Positions 36,332 through 45,548 of a DNA stretch of 64,000 bases are shown piece by piece. Made by a program: the position numbers and the translations under genes. The DNA is from H2-BAC3 sp045863035 (GTDB taxonomy: Bacteria; Bacteroidota; Ignavibacteria; Ignavibacteriales; Ignavibacteriaceae): assembly GCA_045863035.1 (NCBI GenBank), contig BTUV01000005.1:1-64000 (forward strand), written 5' to 3'. The notes under the pieces were generated by a model, which was given only the letters and a program-made list of their open reading frames with translations, had not been told where the DNA came from and searched no databases. Every line of letters starts with the position of its first letter. Within the stretch, counting starts at the first letter, position 1.

Positions 36332-38794
36332 ATGAATTTAGCGTTTATCAGCAAAATTATCCTGACAATTATTCTTCCACTCGGACTTCTGCTCTCCGGG
36401 TGTTCCGGCTCTCAGGGGGGCGGAGGGGAAGGAAGTTCTTTCGAGATCGAAAAAGCCCTCATTTTTCTTGGGAAGGGAGAGTATCAGCCCGCTGAAACTG
36501 CTCTGAAACAGGCAATCAGACTGGCCGAGAAGGAAGATAATCAGCTCAATCTTATCAGAGGATATAAATACCTCGGTAATGTCTATGCTGCCTACAACCA
36601 GCCCGATGAAGCACACCGGCTTTATGATACTGCCTCGTCAAGGGTTGAGGCATTTATCCTCCGCGCTGACGCCCGCAAGGATACTGCACTTTTTAGTTAC
36701 AAAATTGAACAGGCCAATATTCTCAACAACAAAGCAATTCTGTATCAGGGGCAGTTTGAATTTGATAAGGCCATTTTCTCCCTCGAAAAAGTTCTGAGTA
36801 TTGATCGGGAGTTAGGGAATAAAGAAGGGGAATACCTGACGCTGGGAAATCTTGGCAGAGCATACAGGGATGAGGCCGCGGTAGTGCAGGGGAAGGAATC
36901 AGATAAGGGAAAAAAGCAGATTATAAAGTCGATTGAACTGTTTGATCAGGCATTGGCAATCAGGTATAATGCTTCTGATCTTGCCAATAAAGCCCGCTCC
37001 CTGGAGTTGCTTGATGATAAAACCGGTGCGCTTGAAGTTTATTCTCTTGCAGTCAGCCAGTTCAGAAAAGAGGGGAATAGCCAGTGGGCATCAATAATTA
37101 CCGGAAATATTGGCAAGATTCTGCTTGATCAGGCAGATGCCGAAACAGACGCGGTTAAAAAAAGGTCTCTGTATATATCAGCCAAAGATTCACTGAACTA
37201 TTGTCTGCTGGGCATTGAAGCGGTCAGGGGCAATATCGGCAAGGATGCCGCACGCTCAACCTTCTTTGATGACAAAATTTTCTATTATGAAAATTTAATG
37301 CGGGCGCAATTCAAATTAGGAGAAAAAGAAGAATTATTTGTTACCATTGAGCGCGCAAAAGCCCGCTCTCTGCTTGATTTATTATATACAAAAGATTTCT
37401 CCTCATCTAAGCAGTATTCTGATGAGGTTAAACTCCTGATAAAAAAAGAAAAAGAGCTATCAAACAGCATCGGGCGCGTGCAGAATGACCCGGACAGCGC
37501 GGAAGTGATGAAGAATTACATCACATTGTACGATGAGGTAATCAGCCGGCTTTCTGAGAAAGAACCTGAATTCGCTTCCCTCAAGCAGGTTGCTCCCGCT
37601 TCTCTGGCGCGCATAAGGGAATTGCTCCCTGATTCATCCATGATGCTTGAATACTTCACCGGAAAGAATTTTTCGGCTGTTCTGCTGATTACTAAAAATG
37701 AAATAAAAACAAGAGAGCTGAATTTCGGGTCGTATTCAATTGAGGATACGATTCACTCGCTGCGGGAGTCTTTCGTTCAATTTAATACTGATGCGGGAAA
37801 GTTTAAGAGAAAGATTATGGATCAGGAGCGGGAAAAAGGAAACCGAAACTGGGTAGGCATCTGGCAGGAAGAATGGAAGAAGACCGTAACCAGTGATGAT
37901 TGGCAATGGCGGCTGCTTAATCTGCATGGTCTTTTGGTGGGTAAAGAATTTGCTGACATGCTCAAAGAGGCGGGAAAAGTGTATATTGTCCCCCACGGTA
38001 TTTTGCATCATTTGCCCTTTGGTGCTTTAATCACCTCACCGCTGAATCTTGACTTCAGCAAAACGAAGCACCTGGTTCGCCCAAAATTCTGGCTGGAAGA
38101 AAAATCTCTGGTTTTTCTGCCCTCGGCGAGTGTGCTTGAGTTTATTTCAAAGAAGAATTCGGATGATTTTTCAAATGCGCTAATCATTGGAAATCCGGTT
38201 TATCCCTCCCCCACCTGGGCAAAACTGCCAGGTGCTGAAGAGGAAGCAAAAACAATTTCAGAAGAATTTGCCGAAAAGACATTGTTAGTTCAGCAGGAAG
38301 CCACTGAAACCTTTGTAAAGCAGAATATCAGTGAATTTAACGTTATTCATTTTGCCACACACGGCGAGTTTGACGCAAATGCACTTGAGTCGAAGGTTTT
38401 GTTTACCGCTACCCGGGAGGATGACGGTTATCTGACAGCGCATGAAATCTTTGATCTTAACCTGAAAGCCAGTCTGGTGGTGCTGAGCGCCTGTCAGTCA
38501 GGGCAAGTAGGGGGATATATAAGAGACAGGGAGTCAGCCGGAGATGACCTGGTTGGTCTGACCCGATCTTTCCTTTTTGCCGGTGCACCAAGGATTATAG
38601 CAACACTTTGGTTCGTGGATGATAAATCAACCTCATCGGTAATGAAGAAGTTTTATGAAAACAAGCTGAGGAGCGGGCTACCGGTGCATGAGGCACTGAG
38701 GCAGGCACAGCTTGAGGTGCTTAACAGTGATGAAAACATTGACTGGGTGCATCCGTTTTACTGGGCGCCATATTTTTTGACAGGTTTGCATTAA
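36332..38794 (+). CDS. TPR-CHAT lipoprotein (caspase-like protease)
   Basis: An 820-residue exported lipoprotein: the signal peptide ends in the lipobox LLSGC (Cys24). Residues about 40-350 are tetratricopeptide repeats (for example YLTLGNLGRAYRDEAAVV); a coiled-coil linker follows, and residues about 500-820 form a CHAT domain, a clan CD caspase-like protease fold. The catalytic dyad is visible as His677 in HFATHG and Cys721 in LSACQSG. The end (HPFYWAPYFLTGLH) is the standard CHAT terminus. It starts a plus-strand run of CHAT and small secreted protein genes. CHAT proteins elsewhere (separase relatives, Craspase Csx29, gasdermin-activating systems) cleave specific partners; the target here is unknown. 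Confidence 0.9.
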   Translation: MNLAFISKIILTIILPLGLLLSGCSGSQGGGGEGSSFEIEKALIFLGKGEYQPAETALKQAIRLAEKEDNQLNLIRGYKYLGNVYAAYNQPDEAHRLYDTASSRVEAFILRADARKDTALFSYKIEQANILNNKAILYQGQFEFDKAIFSLEKVLSIDRELGNKEGEYLTLGNLGRAYRDEAAVVQGKESDKGKKQIIKSIELFDQALAIRYNASDLANKARSLELLDDKTGALEVYSLAVSQFRKEGNSQWASIITGNIGKILLDQADAETDAVKKRSLYISAKDSLNYCLLGIEAVRGNIGKDAARSTFFDDKIFYYENLMRAQFKLGEKEELFVTIERAKARSLLDLLYTKDFSSSKQYSDEVKLLIKKEKELSNSIGRVQNDPDSAEVMKNYITLYDEVISRLSEKEPEFASLKQVAPASLARIRELLPDSSMMLEYFTGKNFSAVLLITKNEIKTRELNFGSYSIEDTIHSLRESFVQFNTDAGKFKRKIMDQEREKGNRNWVGIWQEEWKKTVTSDDWQWRLLNLHGLLVGKEFADMLKEAGKVYIVPHGILHHLPFGALITSPLNLDFSKTKHLVRPKFWLEEKSLVFLPSASVLEFISKKNSDDFSNALIIGNPVYPSPTWAKLPGAEEEAKTISEEFAEKTLLVQQEATETFVKQNISEFNVIHFATHGEFDANALESKVLFTATREDDGYLTAHEIFDLNLKASLVVLSACQSGQVGGYIRDRESAGDDLVGLTRSFLFAGAPRIIATLWFVDDKSTSSVMKKFYENKLRSGLPVHEALRQAQLEVLNSDENIDWVHPFYWAPYFLTGLH

Positions 38795-38882
38795 TTCCGG
38801 GAACAAAACCGGAACCGGTGATATATAATAATTAACAACAATTTTATTTATTATCATCAATTATTTCTCAAGGAGATTTCAA

Positions 38883-39635
38883 ATGAAAAACTCAAAAATG
38901 TTCGCGATCGTTCTCACACTCGTTTTTTCACTGTTCTTTTCTTCCGGCATGATGGCACAGGAAAAAAAGCCAAAAGAAGAAAATAAAAAATCAAAGGAAC
39001 AGTTAGTAGTGCCTGCTTCAACCATTGACTTTAAGGCACAGCTAAAATCAACAAACTCTTCTCTGGAATCACTCGGCAAGCTGATTGAAGACGGAAGAAA
39101 AAATGCAGAAGTAAATACACTCCTGGCAGCATCAATGATTTTGTTTCTTGAAGAGAACAGTTCAAAGATGAAAGCACAGATTACCGGATTGGATCTTCTG
39201 AAAGAAGCAACAACACTGGCTACAACACAGAAGAATACCGCGGCTCTTGGTACAGTTAAAGCATTCTGGGAAAGCCCTCTCTTCGGTAATGACAAAGACA
39301 AAGCCAAAGAAGTAGCTTCAACCATTACCAACGTTGAGCAGGAACTTGCTTCCAACCGCGGACCGGGGGCAAAGGTTGTTGATGTAAAAGTTGAAAACTA
39401 TACCAACTACACGATATATGTATATGTTGACGGTACTTATAAAGGATATATTAACTCAGGTTACTACATCGTTTATAACAACGTTGGCACCGGCTGGACT
39501 GACTTCTACGCTGAAACTGATAACATCTGGAGTTCTTCACAGGGCAAGTATATCTACTACTACTGGTCGAATTCTTACAACCTTACTAACTATGACTACA
39601 CTTACGAAACAGATTTCACCTGGTCAGTTTATTAA
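38883..39635 (+). CDS. small secreted protein with tyrosine-rich C-terminal domain (copy 1)
   Basis: A 250-residue protein with a signal peptide (about residues 1-25, ending MMAQ), a charged lysine/glutamate stretch (EKKPKEENKKSKEQ), a helical middle (about 40-155) and a 92-residue C-terminal domain (159-250) very rich in Tyr, Asn, Thr and Trp (KVVDVKVENYTNYTIYVYVD at its start). The C-terminal domain is identical at 85 of 92 positions to that of the protein at 45549. AAGGAG stands before the ATG. The gene lies between two CHAT genes. I do not recognise a named family; a CHAT substrate or partner role is inferred only from position. Confidence 0.8.
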   Translation: MKNSKMFAIVLTLVFSLFFSSGMMAQEKKPKEENKKSKEQLVVPASTIDFKAQLKSTNSSLESLGKLIEDGRKNAEVNTLLAASMILFLEENSSKMKAQITGLDLLKEATTLATTQKNTAALGTVKAFWESPLFGNDKDKAKEVASTITNVEQELASNRGPGAKVVDVKVENYTNYTIYVYVDGTYKGYINSGYYIVYNNVGTGWTDFYAETDNIWSSSQGKYIYYYWSNSYNLTNYDYTYETDFTWSVY

Positions 39636-39648
39636 GAAATATTTACGG

Positions 39649-39685
39649 AACGGATCCTTCAAAAAGGATCCGTTTCTCTATTTTA
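39649..39685 (+). terminator. hairpin between small secreted protein 1 and the giant CHAT gene
   Basis: AACGGATCCTT (39649-39659) and AAGGATCCGTT (39664-39674) form a perfect 11-base-pair stem with a four-base loop, followed by TCTCTATTTT. The T-run is broken, so it may terminate only partly and let some transcription continue into the next gene 30 bases on. Confidence 0.65.
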
Positions 39686-39713
39686 AAGTAATTTTTTAAT
39701 CGAGGAGTAACTC

Positions 39714-42700
39714 ATGAACATTGCCCGGATTCACGCCTTCCTGTTCGCCTTTTTGGTGCTGTTTGCTGCTGCTGAAATTTATCCGCAGGAAGCAAAAATA
39801 TTTAACCATAAAGACATGTTGGTTGATTCGGCCGTGGCGCTCCAGGATTCAGGCGTTAAAGATTACGAAGAAGGTGAATATTGGCTTGCAATACGTAAAT
39901 GGATGGATTGCATTCCGGCGTATGAAAAAGCAGGTGAAAAAGGTCTTTTGGCTTCAGTTTTTTCGAATATCGGGCTTGCATACGAAAATTTGTATATACC
40001 TGTTCTTTCAGCTTACTATTTTGAACTTGCATTTAAGACCTCAATTGCCAATGAACTGACTAAAAGTGCGCATCAGTATTCCGGGTTTGTATCTGCCACG
40101 CTTATTAAGTATGAACTCTACTCCCATTCGACCAGTTACCTCGCCGAAAGAAAGAGACTTGCTGACCTTCTTGGTGAAGGATATGATAATAATATCGAGA
40201 ACGCCACAATTATAGCAGACTCTGTTACATCTGCCGGGCAATGGCTTACAAAGAACTATGCCGGAGCAATGAAGAACCTCACTCCGTCTAAAACTGCTTT
40301 TCAAACCTATCTGACGGCTGCTGTCTATTCTATAAGAACCGGTAAATACAAAGATGCTGATATCTTTCTTGCAAAGGCATCAGCAATTATGCAGTATGCC
40401 GGGCAAGAGGATGTGCTGCTCTTTTCTAAAGCTGCCACAGGACTTGAGATTGCTGCCAGAATTTATGGAAACGAATTGGCACAGCCGCCTAAAAGAACAA
40501 CTCAGACAGTTAAAAATGAGTTTTATATACTTAGTGTATTTTATGTTACCCCCGACTCGGCTATTGCCGAGGTTCTCGGAGGAACAGAAGATGGGCTTTT
40601 TGTCGGGTCGAAAGGTGACATAACAGGTGCTTACTTTACTGATATTGAATCACACTCTTCGTTTTATTTGGGACAGATTCGCGTTCTCAAGGCAGATAAG
40701 CATCTTTCCACCATTGGTATAAAACTGAAAGCACCGGGCAAGGAAGGGAAACTGGTTTATCCGGGTGATTTTGCCGGGCTTGAGGTATATACTATTGAGC
40801 GCTCATTCCAGAGTCTGATTGAAAAGACTGCCATGATAAACATGAGCTACCGTACTCTGGATAATGAAATACTCTATTCCAGATTTATGCTCAACCGGTA
40901 TAATAATTCTGTATTAGAAAAAAGCGTGGTTGATTTACTCGTTAAGGATTTGCGTGATTCTTATGAACGGTATGCAAAGTATGTGAATGATTATCCTAAT
41001 TGGAACGAGCCCTCAACCTCTGGCTACTTCAAAGGTATAAGTATGATGGATGGAATAAAAAATGCTTCTCTTGAAGGAGTTTCCGTATATCTTACTTACG
41101 TTTCGGAATATCCAGGTTCCTGGAGTGGAAAAAACTCACAGTTTGCTGTGATGTATGCAACCTGGCTGCTCAGTGACTCACCGCTTAATAAAGCACAATT
41201 GAAACAATTGATATATGATAATCTCGGTAAAATTCCTGCTGCTGATTTTATGGACCGGTTTAAGTCCAGTCTTGAGGATGAAACACTCATTGGTGAAATA
41301 TCCGGAGAAATTGAAGATTCATTGAAAGTAGTGCGTGGGGTTTATCCTGTCCAGATTGCCCAGCTTTTATATCTTGATTCACTTGCTTCATTTTTACCTG
41401 CCAGCTGGGACTATATGAAAACCAATTTTGAGCTTGGTCAGGCATACCGTGATACAAAAGAATATGAAAAGTCAGGGCATCATTTCAGGAAAGCAAGATA
41501 TTTATACGCAAAGGGAGACTATGTCTGGGATGCGGCGGAAACGCTTCACAATGATGCTCTTAATTATCAGGATCAGGATTTTCTGAAAGAGTCCGCTGCT
41601 ATGTTTGATTCAGCTATTACTTTGAAGATGCAGGTTTCAGCCAAAGACCCTTCTGATGCACTGTATGAAACCATTGCATCTTCGCTTTGGGGAAAGGCCT
41701 GGTCCATTCGATACCTTAATGAGTATGATGAGGCAATAAAAATTTATCAGCTTGCGGTTGCTTACTATGATTCCTCATCAAGGCAGTCAGCTAAAGTTTC
41801 AAAACTTACCGTGCTTGATAACATCGGTGAGATATATGAGAAAAAAGGGGAACACAACCGTGCAATTGAACATTATTTGGGCATGATGGCGCTGATAAAA
41901 GAATTGCAGAATGAAGCTGAAGAGGGCGAAACGCTTAATGATATCGGGTATAACTATTCCCAACTTGGTGAATACCAGAAAGCCATAGAATACTATACGA
42001 AAGGATTTGAAGTTCATACCAAACGGGGAAGTTCTCAGGATGCCGGATTCTCAACCTCAAATATCGCGCAGGTTTACTGGACACTGGGTGATTTTGATAA
42101 AGCAATTGCAACGCATCATAACGCAATAAAACTCCGGGAACAGGCAAACGACCTTGCCGGCCAGGGTTATTCATGGAGTAAACTCGGCTCACTTTACAAA
42201 GAGAGTGGTGACCCCGCAAAAGGAATTGAAGCATTTGAGAAAGCAGTGAAGTTTTATGAGTTCGCTAATGATGAAAGCGGTCTTGCTGATGTATATAAGG
42301 ACCTCGGAGATCTCTATCTCAAAGTAAAGGACCTTTCCAAAGCAAAAGAAAAACTGGAAAAATCGCTTGATATCAAACGTAACCTTAAAGACCCGTTCAA
42401 ACTTGCAGAAGCATATTTTGATATTGCATCAGTATATTATCAGTATGTTGACTATCCCGGTGCAGAATCAAACTGGAAGAAAGCGCTTGAACTGTATGAA
42501 CAAATTGGCGACTTCAGTGGCAGGGTTTATACACTTGCAAATCTCGGTCTGCTGGAATATGTTTATCACAAGCGTTTTAATGATGCGCTTAAAACCTTTA
42601 ATCTGGCAGTCCGGCTCTCTGCCGAGGTAAACAATGATAATAACCTTGCTTACTGTTATCAGAGAATAAGCAATCTGTATAAGGAAAACGGCGATGTTGA

Positions 42701-45245
42701 ACTGAGTAAAAAATATATTGATTCCTCTTACACGATTTATGTGAAACTTGGTGATCTTGCTAAAATTTCAAGCACTATGGTGGATATTGGTTATTATTTT
42801 ATGAGTCGCGGTGATTTTAAGACAGCCGACTCTCTCTTCCGGGAATCGCAGAAAATTGCACTTGAGGCAAATAACAATAATCAGATTGCTATAGCCAACC
42901 AGAGTCTGGCTGATATGGCTCTCTACATCGGTGAATTTAAAAATGCACTCAGCATTCTTGAGGAAACAAAAAAAATCTATGAAAAGATTGATAACTTCTG
43001 GGGTCTTGCCTCAATCAATCTGAGTTTGGGTAATGTCTATAACCACATGGGTGAATTTGCCAAAGCGATTTATCATTATGATATAGCAGACAGTCTTTAC
43101 GCGAGTAAGGATGACGACTACAGCAGGGGAACGCCAATAAATAATAAGGGAACAATCTTTTACTGGCAGGGGGATTATGCTTCCGCGCTGCCTCAGTTTT
43201 ATAAGGTAAAAGAGATACTTGAGAAGTATGGCGCTAAAAATGAGTTCTATGCAATTGTTCTCTCAAATATCGGAGAGGTGCTTGCTGAACAAAAGAAATT
43301 TGACGAGGCAATAAAATATCTTTATGATGCTAAGAAAATGGCTGACGGATTCAACTTTAACTCTTTGCAGGTTACCGTTAATACCATCTTTGCAAAAATG
43401 TTTATTGCTCAGGAGAAATACAGCGATGCGCAGAAATATATAGATGATGCTTATACTCTGGTAAAAAAATCGGGTGAGAAGGATCGTCTGTCTGACGTTG
43501 CAAACATTAAGGGCAAAGTTGCTTATTACAAAAAAGATTTCAAAACTGCATTGCAATATCTGGATGAATCAGTATCAATCTCCCGCCAAATCGGCTCGAC
43601 CAGATATCTCTATCAGCCGTTGTATCTTCAGGGGCTTATCTATCGCGACCAGAGCCAGGTTGACTTAGGCATTTTGCGGCTGAAAGAAGCAATTGAAGTG
43701 GTCGAAACTATCCGCGCCAAACTGACCGGCGGCGAAAATGCAGCTAAACTGTTTTCCGCGGGTGAGGAAAAAGTAAAAATTTATGAAGAGATTATTTCGC
43801 TTTATATACAAAAAAATGAAATTGACAGCGCTCTGATCTTCCTTGATAAAAGCAATAACGAAGCACTGAAACAGCAGTTCGGGAAACTTGACGTTAAGTT
43901 TAAGGATGAAAATAAAAATGAAGCTGTCAATAAAGAAAAAGACCTGAAAAGCAAGGTTAACGGCATTGAAGAAGAAATAGCAAAAGTAAAGGCAAAACCT
44001 GAATCACAGCAGAATAAAGAGTATCTTGAAAGTCTTGAGAAAAACAAAAATGTTGCGGAAAAGGAATATATTAACTTTATTACCCAGACGGTAAAAGAGT
44101 TCCCGACTCTGCAAAACTATTTTGCGAGCAATATCAATCCAAAGAGTTTCATCCGGTCAAAAAGCAAAATACCGGACGATGTGGCAGTGCTTGCCTATCT
44201 GATGGGAGAGAATCAGTTATATATCTTCGCTGCTTCACGGGATACTGTTGTTGCAAAAGTAATTCCTATTGCGAAGGAGAAAATAGAAAAATCTGTTGTA
44301 AAGCTTTACCGTTATATGAAAGATGCTCAGATAGGAAAGTCGCTGGGTGATCTTGACCCGAGTACCTTTCTGCCAAAAACGGCGGACAAAGATTTGGTGG
44401 TTGATTCAAAGCTGAAGCCCTTCCTTAGTACAACTGATGAGCTGTTTCAGACTCTGATTGAGCCGGTGTATGATATCATAAAAGAAAAGAAAAAGCTCTC
44501 GATAATTCCGTATGGCAAGCTTTATTATCTCCCTTTTGAGGCACTCTCATCTGTTGAAGGAGAACAACGTGTATTTATGAATCAGAAATATTCCATCTTT
44601 TATATCAGCACCCTTGATATTTTTACCGGGCAGCAGGATGAAGATGAAATTGATTTCAGAGTTATGGCATTCGGAAATGCTGACAATACATTGCCGAATT
44701 CTGAGATTGAAGTGAACGATCTGAAAAAGATTTTTGAATCCTCAAAAATCTATGTCCGAAAGGAAGCATCAGAGGATAAAGTAAAAAATCTCACTCCTGA
44801 TTTTAACGCAATCCATTTTGCAACCCACGGTAACCTGGACTATAATAAAGTTGAAAACTCTTATCTTACCCTTGCGGCAAATGATATAGCAGGGGAGGAT
44901 GGCAAACTTACCATTGAAGAGGTATGGGGTCTTTCAAATCTGAATCAGTATAATCTGGTTACACTCTCTGCCTGCCAGACGGCGGTGAGTGATGAGATTA
45001 TCCAGGGGTGGATGGTAAATCCGGCAAATGCCTTCTTTGATGTCGGGGTAAAAACCGTAATCGCCTCTCTCTGGCAGGTGGATGATGAGGCAACCTCAAT
45101 CCTGATGAATGCTTTTTATAAAAACCTGAAGACCATGAACAAGGTTATGGCGCTTCAGGAGGCAAAACGGGTGCTTCAGCAGAACCCGAAATTTGTCTTC
45201 CCTTACTACTGGGCATCGTTTGTGATGGTAGGGGACTACAAATAG
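39714..45245 (+). CDS. giant exported TPR-CHAT protein
   Basis: A 1843-residue protein with a signal peptide (MNIARIHAFLFAFLVLFAAA) but no lipobox. Residues about 35-600 are divergent helical and mixed segments, about 600-1320 a long run of tetratricopeptide repeats (LNDIGYNYSQLGEYQKAIEY, LSLGNVYNHMGEFAKAIYHY), about 1380-1460 a coiled coil, and about 1480-1843 a CHAT caspase-like domain with dyad His1705 (HFATHG) and Cys1754 (LSACQT). GAGGAG precedes the ATG by six bases. It is more than twice the length of the first CHAT protein, and like it is next to a small secreted paralogue. Its location is periplasmic or surface by inference. Confidence 0.9.
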   Translation: MNIARIHAFLFAFLVLFAAAEIYPQEAKIFNHKDMLVDSAVALQDSGVKDYEEGEYWLAIRKWMDCIPAYEKAGEKGLLASVFSNIGLAYENLYIPVLSAYYFELAFKTSIANELTKSAHQYSGFVSATLIKYELYSHSTSYLAERKRLADLLGEGYDNNIENATIIADSVTSAGQWLTKNYAGAMKNLTPSKTAFQTYLTAAVYSIRTGKYKDADIFLAKASAIMQYAGQEDVLLFSKAATGLEIAARIYGNELAQPPKRTTQTVKNEFYILSVFYVTPDSAIAEVLGGTEDGLFVGSKGDITGAYFTDIESHSSFYLGQIRVLKADKHLSTIGIKLKAPGKEGKLVYPGDFAGLEVYTIERSFQSLIEKTAMINMSYRTLDNEILYSRFMLNRYNNSVLEKSVVDLLVKDLRDSYERYAKYVNDYPNWNEPSTSGYFKGISMMDGIKNASLEGVSVYLTYVSEYPGSWSGKNSQFAVMYATWLLSDSPLNKAQLKQLIYDNLGKIPAADFMDRFKSSLEDETLIGEISGEIEDSLKVVRGVYPVQIAQLLYLDSLASFLPASWDYMKTNFELGQAYRDTKEYEKSGHHFRKARYLYAKGDYVWDAAETLHNDALNYQDQDFLKESAAMFDSAITLKMQVSAKDPSDALYETIASSLWGKAWSIRYLNEYDEAIKIYQLAVAYYDSSSRQSAKVSKLTVLDNIGEIYEKKGEHNRAIEHYLGMMALIKELQNEAEEGETLNDIGYNYSQLGEYQKAIEYYTKGFEVHTKRGSSQDAGFSTSNIAQVYWTLGDFDKAIATHHNAIKLREQANDLAGQGYSWSKLGSLYKESGDPAKGIEAFEKAVKFYEFANDESGLADVYKDLGDLYLKVKDLSKAKEKLEKSLDIKRNLKDPFKLAEAYFDIASVYYQYVDYPGAESNWKKALELYEQIGDFSGRVYTLANLGLLEYVYHKRFNDALKTFNLAVRLSAEVNNDNNLAYCYQRISNLYKENGDVELSKKYIDSSYTIYVKLGDLAKISSTMVDIGYYFMSRGDFKTADSLFRESQKIALEANNNNQIAIANQSLADMALYIGEFKNALSILEETKKIYEKIDNFWGLASINLSLGNVYNHMGEFAKAIYHYDIADSLYASKDDDYSRGTPINNKGTIFYWQGDYASALPQFYKVKEILEKYGAKNEFYAIVLSNIGEVLAEQKKFDEAIKYLYDAKKMADGFNFNSLQVTVNTIFAKMFIAQEKYSDAQKYIDDAYTLVKKSGEKDRLSDVANIKGKVAYYKKDFKTALQYLDESVSISRQIGSTRYLYQPLYLQGLIYRDQSQVDLGILRLKEAIEVVETIRAKLTGGENAAKLFSAGEEKVKIYEEIISLYIQKNEIDSALIFLDKSNNEALKQQFGKLDVKFKDENKNEAVNKEKDLKSKVNGIEEEIAKVKAKPESQQNKEYLESLEKNKNVAEKEYINFITQTVKEFPTLQNYFASNINPKSFIRSKSKIPDDVAVLAYLMGENQLYIFAASRDTVVAKVIPIAKEKIEKSVVKLYRYMKDAQIGKSLGDLDPSTFLPKTADKDLVVDSKLKPFLSTTDELFQTLIEPVYDIIKEKKKLSIIPYGKLYYLPFEALSSVEGEQRVFMNQKYSIFYISTLDIFTGQQDEDEIDFRVMAFGNADNTLPNSEIEVNDLKKIFESSKIYVRKEASEDKVKNLTPDFNAIHFATHGNLDYNKVENSYLTLAANDIAGEDGKLTIEEVWGLSNLNQYNLVTLSACQTAVSDEIIQGWMVNPANAFFDVGVKTVIASLWQVDDEATSILMNAFYKNLKTMNKVMALQEAKRVLQQNPKFVFPYYWASFVMVGDYK

Positions 45246-45277
45246 AATTATGAATTATGAGTTATGAAGTATGAATT
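45246..45277. repeat. short degenerate ATGAATTATGA repeat, copy 1
   Basis: Directly after the giant CHAT gene the sequence runs AATTATGAATTATGAGTTAT and then GAAGTATGAATT, a degenerate 7-8-base repeat. A second block occurs at 46355-46398. The rest of the 303-base gap 45246-45548 holds the terminator and the inverted repeats listed next. Confidence 0.6.
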
Positions 45278-45363
45278 CTCAGCATTTTCAGGGGGTGCTT
45301 CAAATGACTGGTACCGGAACTTAAGGAGATTTGCTGAACCTTCAGGAGGGTTCTGCGGGGAGC

Positions 45364-45416
45364 AAATCCGTAAAAGATAGCCCAAATGAGTTATTTGGGC
45401 AGTTTTTTGCGGATTT
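45364..45416 (+). terminator. nested terminator after the giant CHAT gene
   Basis: Inner arms GCCCAAAT (45380-45387) and ATTTGGGC (45393-45400) are followed by AGTTTTTT. An outer pair, AAATCCG (45364-45370) and CGGATTT (about 45410-45416), encloses the whole structure. Confidence 0.8.
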
Positions 45417-45441
45417 TACTTGTTTTTATCCGGAATTCCTT

Positions 45442-45480
45442 AACTTTCGGGATGAAAGTTCTCAGGGTTCGGGAACTTTT
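45442..45480 (+). promoter_or_regulatory. overlapping, mutually exclusive inverted repeats before small secreted protein 2
   Basis: The segment GAAAGTTC (45454-45461) can pair either with the upstream AACTTTC (45442-45448) or with the downstream GAACTTT (45473-45479), but not both. A TATAAT-like box lies downstream at 45496-45501. If transcription begins upstream this is a candidate RNA switch; if it begins at the TATAAT box the repeats would be an operator. Confidence 0.4.
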
Positions 45481-45548
45481 AACTGCTTTGTGTGCTATAA
45501 TATTCAGAAACAATTTTTTTCAATAATCATCCATATATAGGAGATACA

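Noticed and set aside
38795..38815. TTCCGG/CCGGAA hairpin as terminator after the first CHAT gene
   Set aside because: Six base pairs with no T-run; read-through into the small secreted protein gene is more likely.
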